Assembly: GCA_018223185.1 (NCBI GenBank) | Contig: JAAEYW010000029.1 | Coordinates: 1 to 64,000, forward strand | Origin: Oceanospirillales bacterium | GTDB taxonomy: Bacteria; Pseudomonadota; Gammaproteobacteria; Pseudomonadales; Balneatricaceae | DNA: 64,000 nucleotides | Reading direction: 5' to 3' | Shown: positions 57,215 to 64,000 of the stretch, in pieces | Numbering within the stretch: position 1 is the stretch's first letter | Layout: each line of letters opens with the position of its first letter | Translations under genes and position numbers: made by a program | Notes under the pieces: model-generated | The model's database searches: none | What the model was told of the DNA's origin: nothing | What the model saw: the letters and a program-made list of their open reading frames with translations, nothing else

Positions 57215-57772
57215 ATGTCATTTGAAAGTGCACTGCAACGCCATATGCAAACCTTTAACCGCCTGCCGGAAATTCAGACTGATGTTCAGGCGCTGGCAGA
57301 TCAGATCTCAGCAACATTTGCCGCCGGGGGCAAACTACTGTTTCTCGGGAACGGCGGCAGTGCAGCCGATAGTCAGCATCTGGCGGCTGAGTTTGTCGTG
57401 CGCTATAAAGCTGAACGCAGGGCACTGCCTGCCATCGCATTAACCGTGGATAGCTCAATTCTGACCGCCCACTCCAACGATTACAGTTTCGATTCAGTCT
57501 TTACCCGGCAGATCGAAGCACTTTGCCGCCCCGATGATCTGGTCATCGGACTCTCAACCTCGGGCAACAGTGCAAATGTAATCAACGCAATTGAAGCGGC
57601 GCAACAGATAGGCGCCACCTGCTGGGCATGGACCGGTGAAAGTGTGGGAAAACTCGACTCGATTGCGGACCACCTGATCAAAGCCCCCAGCACCGAAACC
57701 GCCCGGATTCAGGAGGCTCATATTTTCATCGGCCACTGGCTCTGTGAGGAGATGGACCGGCTGCTCGGTTGA
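57215..57772 (+). CDS. gmhA: Phosphoheptose isomerase (SIS domain)
   Basis: A 185-residue SIS-domain protein. LLFLGNGGSAADSQHLAAEF (residues 41-60) is the sugar-phosphate binding motif, followed by VIGLSTSGNSANVINAIEAA and the C-terminal EAHIFIGHWLCEEMD. It matches sedoheptulose 7-phosphate isomerase, the first step to ADP-heptose for LPS inner core. The related DiaA replication factor has a similar domain, but the nearby hldE and waaA favour GmhA. It is 12 bases downstream of cyaY. Confidence 0.87.
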   Translation: MSFESALQRHMQTFNRLPEIQTDVQALADQISATFAAGGKLLFLGNGGSAADSQHLAAEFVVRYKAERRALPAIALTVDSSILTAHSNDYSFDSVFTRQIEALCRPDDLVIGLSTSGNSANVINAIEAAQQIGATCWAWTGESVGKLDSIADHLIKAPSTETARIQEAHIFIGHWLCEEMDRLLG

Positions 57773-57791
57773 AAATACGCGCCGGTTACGT

Positions 57792-59063
57792 TTATTGGAT
57801 ACCGGCCATCTGTTTCACCAGCGCCAGCTGCTGATCCAGCGCACCACGATTAGCGGCGATGCAGTTACATCCTCTGACGCCCATCGCCCGGGCCTGTTCA
57901 GGATGATCCAGCAGTTCGGTAATCGCCTGTTGTAATGCCTCAGGCCCGGCGACTACCTGCAACGCTAACTCCTGCTCCATGGTCGCCACGATCTGATGAA
58001 AATTATATACATAAGGGCCCATCAACACCGGCTTACCCAGCACTGCAGGTTCCAGCGGGTTGTGTCCGCCCCGCTCGATCAGGCTGCCGCCGACAAAGGC
58101 GATATCGGCAGCACTGTAGAGAGTCATCAACTCCCCCATGGTATCCCCCAGATAGACTTCACAATCAGCCGCGGGCAAGGGTGATACGCTCCGCCGGCAG
58201 GTATGGAATCCCGACTTAACACTCTGATCGTAGACCGTCGGGAATCGCTCCGGATGGCGGGGTACCAGAATCAGCAGCAGAGTATGATAGCGGGACCGGA
58301 GATTACGGTAGACACTGAGCAGTTGCGCTTCTTCGTCGTCATGGGTACTGGCAGCGATAAGAACCGGACGCTCAGCCCCCCAGGCGGCTCGCAGTTTTCC
58401 GGCTTCCTCTGTAACGTCTGCCGGAGCAGAGATATCAAATTTAATGCTGCCCGTCACCTGCAGTCTATCGGCAGCCAGCCCCAGTGCAATAAACCGCTCA
58501 CCATCCTCCCGGTTTTGTGCTGCAATACAGGTGACCTCTTGCAGCATCGGCCGGGTCAGCCAGTTAAACCGCTGATAGCCGGAGGCAGAACGGGCCGATA
58601 AGCGGGCATTGGTCACCAGCACCGGGATATCTCGTTTTGCACAGCTGTGGATAAGATTGGGCCAGAGCTCGGTCTCAACAATCACACAACAGCGGGGTTT
58701 TATACGCCGATGAAAACGACTCAGAGCACAGGGCAGATCATAAGGACAATAGGCGTGCCCGACACGGTTACCAAAATGATGCAGCACACGGGCACTTCCC
58801 GTTGGCGTCATACTGGTGATAAACACCGGGATCTCTGGCTGCTCAGCCAGCAGTTTTTCAACTAACGGGATAATGGCCATGGTTTCGCCAAAGGACACCG
58901 CATGTATCCAGACAGGCTGCCCCCCACTTAACCGGGGAACAAAACCAAATCGTTCGCCCCAGCGACGCCGATACTCAGGACTCTTACCTCCGCGCATCCA
59001 GAGCTTCAGGAGTATCAGTGGTGTCAGGCAATAAAACAGCAGCGAATAAAGCAATCGGGCCAT
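57792..59063 (-). CDS. waaA: 3-deoxy-D-manno-octulosonic acid (Kdo) transferase
   Basis: A 423-residue inner-membrane-anchored glycosyltransferase adding Kdo to lipid IVA. One N-terminal hydrophobic segment (about residues 3-21, RLLYSLLFYCLTPLILLKL) precedes HAVSFGETMAIIPLVEKLL, VETELWPNLIHSCAK and, near the C-terminus, FVGGSLIERGGHNPLEPAVL, the GT-B family mark. The start at 59063 (MARLLYSLLFY) matches the usual family N-terminus and length; in-frame starts at 59093 and 59165 add unmatched residues. Divergent from the FAD oxidoreductase gene. Confidence 0.94.
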   Translation of the reverse strand: MARLLYSLLFYCLTPLILLKLWMRGGKSPEYRRRWGERFGFVPRLSGGQPVWIHAVSFGETMAIIPLVEKLLAEQPEIPVFITSMTPTGSARVLHHFGNRVGHAYCPYDLPCALSRFHRRIKPRCCVIVETELWPNLIHSCAKRDIPVLVTNARLSARSASGYQRFNWLTRPMLQEVTCIAAQNREDGERFIALGLAADRLQVTGSIKFDISAPADVTEEAGKLRAAWGAERPVLIAASTHDDEEAQLLSVYRNLRSRYHTLLLILVPRHPERFPTVYDQSVKSGFHTCRRSVSPLPAADCEVYLGDTMGELMTLYSAADIAFVGGSLIERGGHNPLEPAVLGKPVLMGPYVYNFHQIVATMEQELALQVVAGPEALQQAITELLDHPEQARAMGVRGCNCIAANRGALDQQLALVKQMAGIQ

Positions 59064-59159
59064 GGGGATAAACGAATTCCATTCATAAAACATCAGTTTA
59101 CCATTATCAGCCTGTGATACCGAAGGTATAATAAGCGCTGTTAACCGGCAGGGTGATTC

Positions 59160-60344
59160 ATGCAAACGATAAAGACAGATCTGGTTATTCTTGGTGGCGG
59201 TATTGCAGGTCTGTGGCTGCTGAACCGGGTGTTACAACAGGGGTATGACGCGCTGCTGCTGGAAAGCGACACGCTCGGTGGTGCGCAGTCCGTACGCTCC
59301 CAGGGGATCATCCATGGCGGCACAAAATACGCTCTCAATGGCGTCCTGACACAGGCGTCCAGCAGTATCGCTGATATGCCATCCCGCTGGCGGGCCTGCA
59401 TTGAGGGGGCTGGCGAGCTGGATCTGAGCACAGCAAACATTCTCTCAGAGGCCCACTACATGTGGTCTAAAGCCTCGCTGGGCTCAAAAATGACCACCTT
59501 CTTCGCCAGTAAAGCGCTAAAAGGGCGAGTTGAAACGGTTTCCCCGGAGCAGCGCCCCGATGTCTTCAGCAACCCCGGCTTTCGCGGCAATCTCTATCGA
59601 CTCAACGAAATTGTGCTCGATGTCCCCTCGGTCATTGAAGCGCTGGCGAAGCCCCACCTTGAACGTATCATCAAAGTGACAGGAAACCCGCTACCGCTGC
59701 TAACAGAGAACGGGGAAATCCAGGGAATACAGCTGCCTCAGCTACGCATTGAAGCACAACGCTACATCACTACCGCCGGTGAAGGCACTGAGCCACTACT
59801 GCAGCAGCTGAATATTAAGCAACCACAGATGCAGCGCAGACCGCTGCATATGGTGATGGTTCGCCACGGCTCGGATCTGCCAACCTTTGCCCACTGTATC
59901 AGCAGCGGCAGCAAGCCCGTCGTGACGATCACCACACACCCCACCAGCACGGGTGAACAGGTCTGGTATCTGGGGGGCGATCTGGCAGAAACCGGTGTTA
60001 ACCTGTCTGCAGAACAGCAGATAAAAAAAGCACAAAAACTGATTGCAGAACTACTCCCCTGGATTGAACTGAAAAATGCCCGCTGGGCCTGCTTTCACAT
60101 TAACCGGGCGGAGCCGAAACAATCATCACTTACCCGGCCGGACTCTGCGTTTGCTCAGGCCGTCGGCAACTGCATTATCAGCTGGCCCACTAAACTGGCG
60201 CTGGCTCCCGATCTGGCTGATCAGATTCTGACAATGTTGAGCGAACAGAATATTGTCCCTGAAAACAGGGCCGATACCGTGCTCACCGGTCAGCTGCCCC
60301 ACCCTGATATTGCAGAGCCTGTATGGGAGACCCTGTTTTGCTGA
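59160..60344 (+). CDS. FAD-dependent oxidoreductase (DAO family)
   Basis: A 394-residue flavoprotein with an N-terminal FAD-binding motif DLVILGGGIAGLWLLNRVL (GxGxxG, residues 8-26) and SVRSQGIIHGGTKYALNG, in which the histidine/glycine segment is typical of D-amino acid/glycerol-phosphate oxidase-like proteins. The substrate is unknown. The gene overlaps the following aldo-keto reductase by 22 bases, and a homologous pair lies near waaA and hldE in Pseudomonas. The C-terminal HINRAEPKQSSLTRPDSAFA is conserved-looking, but I cannot assign it. Confidence 0.85.
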   Translation: MQTIKTDLVILGGGIAGLWLLNRVLQQGYDALLLESDTLGGAQSVRSQGIIHGGTKYALNGVLTQASSSIADMPSRWRACIEGAGELDLSTANILSEAHYMWSKASLGSKMTTFFASKALKGRVETVSPEQRPDVFSNPGFRGNLYRLNEIVLDVPSVIEALAKPHLERIIKVTGNPLPLLTENGEIQGIQLPQLRIEAQRYITTAGEGTEPLLQQLNIKQPQMQRRPLHMVMVRHGSDLPTFAHCISSGSKPVVTITTHPTSTGEQVWYLGGDLAETGVNLSAEQQIKKAQKLIAELLPWIELKNARWACFHINRAEPKQSSLTRPDSAFAQAVGNCIISWPTKLALAPDLADQILTMLSEQNIVPENRADTVLTGQLPHPDIAEPVWETLFC

Positions 60345-61177
60345 CGCTGAGAAAGATCGCCGGCACTGACCTTATGGTAAGCCCTGTCGGGCTTGGCACG
60401 GTCAAACTGGGGCGGGATAAAGGAGTGAAATACCCCAACAGCTTTACCATCCCGGATGATCAACAGGCACGCAGGCTTCTCGACCTGAGCCGGGATCTGG
60501 GGATTAACCTGCTGGATACCGCTCCAGCCTATGGCCAGAGTGAGGAGCGACTGGGCCCCCTGCTGCAAAATCAACGCAATCACTGGCTTATATGCAGCAA
60601 AGTAGGCGAAGAGTTTGACCGCCTGACAGGACAATCACATTTTAACTTTACTCCGGAACATGTACGGTTCAGTGTCGAGCGGAGCCTTAAACGGCTGCAA
60701 ACCGACGTTATCGATATTCTCTTGGTGCACTCCGATGGCAATGATATGGACGTTATCCAGCGATATGGCATTCTGGAACAGCTGGAACAGTTAAAAGCTG
60801 AAGGGAAGATTCGCGCCGGCGGGATGTCGACGAAGACCGTAGAGGGAGGTATAGAAACACTCAGGCGCTCAGATATAGCCATGGTGACTTACAACCTGAA
60901 TTACCAGGATGAGCTTCCGGTCATCGATTATGCGCTGGCGAATCAGAAAGGGATCTTTATCAAAAAGGCTCTTGCCTCAGGCCATATCAGTTCAGATCAT
61001 TTAAACAAAAGAGCGACAACTGATCCGTTACAAGCCAGTTTCGACCTGGTACTCGGCCATCCCGGGGTCAGCAGCGCCATTATCGGCACCATCAACCCGC
61101 AACATCTGCGCTCTAATGTGGCAGCTGCAGCCGATAGCCTGTCAAGAACGGACGTCCAGAACCCGATGATCAGATAA
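60323..61177 (+). CDS. Aldo-keto reductase
   Basis: A 284-residue NAD(P)H-dependent oxidoreductase with a TIM-barrel fold. The catalytic tetrad is visible as D in NLLDTAPAYGQSEERLG, Y in the same segment, K in LICSKVGEEF and H in ILLVHSDGND. Cofactor-binding residues lie near GVSSAIIGTIN. The start is uncertain: ATG 60323 overlaps the FAD gene by 22 bases, while a TTG at 60338 has GGGAG 8 bases upstream and would give a cleaner N-terminus. The substrate is unknown; close linkage suggests it works with the FAD protein. Confidence 0.88.
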   Translation: MGDPVLLTLRKIAGTDLMVSPVGLGTVKLGRDKGVKYPNSFTIPDDQQARRLLDLSRDLGINLLDTAPAYGQSEERLGPLLQNQRNHWLICSKVGEEFDRLTGQSHFNFTPEHVRFSVERSLKRLQTDVIDILLVHSDGNDMDVIQRYGILEQLEQLKAEGKIRAGGMSTKTVEGGIETLRRSDIAMVTYNLNYQDELPVIDYALANQKGIFIKKALASGHISSDHLNKRATTDPLQASFDLVLGHPGVSSAIIGTINPQHLRSNVAAAADSLSRTDVQNPMIR

Positions 61178-61204
61178 AGCGGCCTGAAATAATAAGAAGA
61201 AGAC

Positions 61205-62629
61205 TCAGCTGCCCTGAATCTTCTCCACAATCGCCGTCGTTGAGCAGTCATCAAGGAAGGACAGCACCTTCACCTCACCACCATAACGTTTAACAAACTC
61301 TCCACCGACGACCTGATCAAGGCCATAATCTCCGCCCTTCACAAGCACTTCCGGGCGGATCTGTTCCAGCAACCGCTCAGGGGTGTCCTCGGCAAAACTG
61401 ACGACCCAGTCTACGGCTTCCAACCCGGCCAGCACCGCTTTGCGCCGCTCAACGGGATTGATCGGCCGGCCTTCACCTTTAAGCCGTCGTACAGAATCAT
61501 CATCATTGATCGCCAGCACCAGCCGGTCACCCTGTGCCCGGGCCTGTTCCAGATAGCCCACATGTCCGGCATGGAGGATATCGAAACAACCGTTAGTGAA
61601 GACGATTTTCTCCCCGGCTGCACGGGCATCCTCCAGAGCGATCAGCAGCTGCTCATCGCTGACCACACCCCGCTCCGATCCCTGAGCCTGGTTAACGGCC
61701 CGGCGCAGCTCCGGCCCACTGATCGCAGCAGTACCCAGTTTACCCACCACAATACCAGCTGCAATATTCGCAAGTCCTGTGGCAATTTCAAGTGACTCGC
61801 CAGCGGCCAGTGCCGTCGCCAGGGTTGAGATCACGGTATCGCCAGCGCCGGTGACATCAAAGACCTCCCGCGCATGCGCAGGAAAGTGAATCTCATTCTG
61901 GCCGGGCTTTATCAGTGTCATCCCCTGTTCGCTGCGGGTTACCAAAAGCGCTTTGAGCTCAAGCTGAGCAACCAGTAACTGAGCTTTCTCAACCAGTTCC
62001 TGCTCCGAGTGACAGCGGCCGACCACGGCTTCAAATTCACCCATATTGGGCGTCAGCAGAGTGGCTCCACGATAACGCTCAAAGTCGGTTCCTTTGGGGT
62101 CAACCAATACCGGAACACCAGCCTTTCGGGCCGCGTCGATAAGCAGCTGCGGTTCACTCAGCGTCCCTTTATCGTAATCTGATAGTACCAGCGCGCTGAC
62201 AGAGCTCAGCAGCGATTCAACCTGCTGCTTCAATTCAAAACGATGGTCGGCACTGAAACGTTCTTCGAAATCCAGCCGGATCAGTTGCTGATGACGGCTC
62301 AGCACCCGGAGTTTAGTGATGGTTGGCTCAGTGTTACTGGTACAGAACTGGCAGTTAACCCGGGCTGATAGAAGCTGTTGCTGTAACGCATGGCCCGCTT
62401 CATCCTGCCCCACAATACCTACCAGGGAGACTCCGCCACCCAGCGCCGTAATATTCAGCGCTACGTTGGCAGCCCCGCCAGGACGATCTTCACGCTGGTC
62501 CACTTTAACAACCGGCACCGGTGCTTCAGGTGATATTCTTGACGTGGGCCCGTGCCAGTAGCGATCCAGCATCAGATCACCGACAACTAACACCTGCGCC
62601 CTATCTAATCGTGGCATTACCAGTTTCAT
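61205..62629 (-). CDS. hldE: Bifunctional heptose kinase/adenylyltransferase HldE
   Basis: A 474-residue fusion enzyme in ADP-heptose synthesis. The N-terminal ribokinase-like domain (about 1-320) phosphorylates heptose 7-phosphate at C1 and carries [20 protein letters not shown] and the anion-hole motif [12 protein letters not shown]. The C-terminal nucleotidyltransferase (about 345-474) begins with [20 protein letters not shown], containing the HxGH site. Both halves look complete. It overlaps msbA by 4 bases, as in Pseudomonas. Confidence 0.97.
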   Translation of the reverse strand: MKLVMPRLDRAQVLVVGDLMLDRYWHGPTSRISPEAPVPVVKVDQREDRPGGAANVALNITALGGGVSLVGIVGQDEAGHALQQQLLSARVNCQFCTSNTEPTITKLRVLSRHQQLIRLDFEERFSADHRFELKQQVESLLSSVSALVLSDYDKGTLSEPQLLIDAARKAGVPVLVDPKGTDFERYRGATLLTPNMGEFEAVVGRCHSEQELVEKAQLLVAQLELKALLVTRSEQGMTLIKPGQNEIHFPAHAREVFDVTGAGDTVISTLATALAAGESLEIATGLANIAAGIVVGKLGTAAISGPELRRAVNQAQGSERGVVSDEQLLIALEDARAAGEKIVFTNGCFDILHAGHVGYLEQARAQGDRLVLAINDDDSVRRLKGEGRPINPVERRKAVLAGLEAVDWVVSFAEDTPERLLEQIRPEVLVKGGDYGLDQVVGGEFVKRYGGEVKVLSFLDDCSTTAIVEKIQGS

Positions 62630-64000
62630 TGATTGGGTTCCTGACCGGTGATTTGTTCGTTTTCTGTGGCAACCGCGGCTTCAGAAAATTGCAGGCTATG
62701 CAGATTTGCATAAACACCGCCTTTTTGCAGTAACTGAGCATGGTTGCCCTGTTCTATAATCCGGCCAGAATCCATCACCAGAATCCGGTCAGCATTCTCA
62801 ATAGTCGACAATCGGTGAGCAATAACCAATGTAGTTCGCCCCTGCATAACATTTTCCAGTGCATCCTGAATATGCCGTTCCGACTCAGTATCCAGCGCAG
62901 AAGTGGCTTCGTCCAGAATCAGAATGGGCGCATCTTTGAGAATCGCCCGGGCGATCGCAATCCGCTGACGCTGACCACCCGAAAGCAGTACGCCGTTCTC
63001 ACCCACCATCGTATCCAACCCGTCTGGCAGGAGGTGAACAAACTCGGCAACATGGGCAGCCTCTGCCGCCGCTTCTATCTGTCCCCGGGTACAACCCGCC
63101 ATTGCGCCATAGGCAATATTCTCAGCGATAGTGCCATTGAACAGAATAACCTGCTGATTCACCAGTGCAATCTGACTGCGCAGATTAGCCAGTTTATAGT
63201 CCTGGAGATTGTGACCATCGAGCAGTATCTCCCCTTCTGTCACATCGTAAAATCGGGGCAGCAGTCCCGCCAGGGTAGATTTTCCACTGCCTGATTTACC
63301 CACTAACGCAACCGTTTCACCCGGTTTAATCTCAAGATTGATATTATCGAGCACCTGCTTTGCATCAGCCTCATATCTGAAACTCATGTGACGCACTACA
63401 AGCGCACCCTGAACCCGGTCAGCTTCAAAGGTACCACCATCTTTTTCCGGTTCGGTATCAACCACCTCAAAAACACTTTCCGATGCGGCCAGGCCCGACT
63501 GAATCATGCTGCTGATCTCTGTCAGGGAACGCACCGGCTTTGCCATCAGCGCTGCCGCCGAGATAAAAGCAATGAACTGTCCGGTACTCATCTCCTTAAT
63601 CAGCTCAGGCTCCATTGCCAGAAAGGTCATCAGTGCAATAACACCCGCGACCATCATCTGAACAAAAGGCGTAGTGACCGATTGAGTCACGACCATCTTC
63701 ATCACCTGACGGCGGTTCTGCTGGCTGACCCTGATAAAGCGATCGGTTTCCAGCTCAGTGGCACCAAAAATACGCACCACCTGATAGCCCTTAATCGCTT
63801 CAGATGCTGCCGAAGTGATATCGCCGACACTGCGCTGCACATTCCGGCTGATACCCCGCATCCGGCGTGCCGCAATACCAACCGCAACTCCGACAACTGG
63901 CCCGACAACCAGAAACAACAGCGTCAGCTTCCAGTTGAGATACAGCATATAACCAAACAGACCGATAACCGTAAATCCCTCACGTATCGCAACTTTCAGC
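62626..64000 (-). CDS. msbA: Lipid A export ABC transporter MsbA (5' partial)
   Basis: The C-terminal 458 residues of a half-size ABC exporter; the frame stays open to the right edge, so the N-terminal membrane helices lie outside the window. The visible part starts in the transmembrane domain ([20 protein letters not shown]) and continues to a complete nucleotide-binding domain with Walker [18 protein letters not shown], signature [15 protein letters not shown] and Walker [16 protein letters not shown]. MsbA flips lipid A-core across the inner membrane. The ATG at 63948 is internal, not the true start. Confidence 0.95.
   Translation of the reverse strand, partial: LKVAIREGFTVIGLFGYMLYLNWKLTLLFLVVGPVVGVAVGIAARRMRGISRNVQRSVGDITSAASEAIKGYQVVRIFGATELETDRFIRVSQQNRRQVMKMVVTQSVTTPFVQMMVAGVIALMTFLAMEPELIKEMSTGQFIAFISAAALMAKPVRSLTEISSMIQSGLAASESVFEVVDTEPEKDGGTFEADRVQGALVVRHMSFRYEADAKQVLDNINLEIKPGETVALVGKSGSGKSTLAGLLPRFYDVTEGEILLDGHNLQDYKLANLRSQIALVNQQVILFNGTIAENIAYGAMAGCTRGQIEAAAEAAHVAEFVHLLPDGLDTMVGENGVLLSGGQRQRIAIARAILKDAPILILDEATSALDTESERHIQDALENVMQGRTTLVIAHRLSTIENADRILVMDSGRIIEQGNHAQLLQKGGVYANLHSLQFSEAAVATENEQITGQEPNQ

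Overview
The window is a chromosomal segment from a gammaproteobacterium and is almost entirely protein-coding. Gene content and order closely resemble Pseudomonas (argH/hemCDXY; metK/tkt-epd-pgk-fba; gshB-tonB-yqgE-yqgF-pyrR-pyrB-pyrC'; pilTU/yggS-proC-yggT-metX-metW-rdgB-hemW; lysA/lptM/cyaY; waaA...hldE-msbA). Several tandem chemoreceptors and a malonyl-CoA decarboxylase/PhaB cluster fit a marine Oceanospirillales-type genome (for example Amphritea, Neptunomonas or Marinobacterium relatives). That placement is inference from gene order and protein character; no database search was possible. I see no rRNA, tRNA, CRISPR, prophage or intact insertion sequence.

Layout. 1-6.5 kb: the tail of an unknown membrane-like gene, then three paralogous chemoreceptor genes in tandem on the minus strand. 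6.7-12.6 kb: argH diverging from the tightly overlapped hemC-hemD-hemX-hemY operon. 12.6-12.8 kb: a cluster of REP-like palindromes. 12.8-17.7 kb: a uracil-DNA glycosylase-family/methyltransferase pair, an LpxH-like phosphoesterase, a BFD-like [2Fe-2S] protein, and a divergent LysR/GST pair bordered by two short tandem repeats. 17.8-23.3 kb: the carbon-metabolism cluster tkt-epd-pgk-fba, divergent from metK. 25-31.7 kb: rsmE, gshB, a TonB homologue, yqgE, yqgF and the pyrimidine genes pyrR-pyrB-pyrC', in which PyrC' has lost its metal ligands. 31.8-41.2 kb: pilU-pilT divergent from yggS-proC-yggT-yggU-metX-metW-DUF4426-rdgB-hemW.

41.5-44 kb: an Ada-like methyltransferase overlapping an AraC regulator, followed by an EamA exporter. 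44.1-51.3 kb: the most accessory-looking section, with a FixL/FixJ-type two-component pair, an acyl-CoA ligase, an isochorismatase-family hydrolase and a MaoC hydratase on the minus strand, divergent from malonyl-CoA decarboxylase and a PhaB-like reductase. A perfect 7+7 bp dyad sits in the divergent promoter region. 51.4-56.8 kb: lptM-lysA-dapF-DUF484-xerC-yigB plus an unrecognised 177-residue protein. 56.9-64 kb: cyaY, a GmhA-type isomerase, waaA, an FAD oxidoreductase/aldo-keto reductase pair, hldE and a truncated msbA, mostly inner-core LPS functions.

Most of the window is ordinary core genome. The items most worth a second look are the FixLJ/malonyl-CoA decarboxylase cluster with its candidate operator, the chemoreceptor triplet, the REP-like cluster, the catalytically degenerate PyrC', the orphan gene at the end of the dapF-xerC operon, and the translationally overlapped FAD/aldo-keto reductase pair inside the LPS region.
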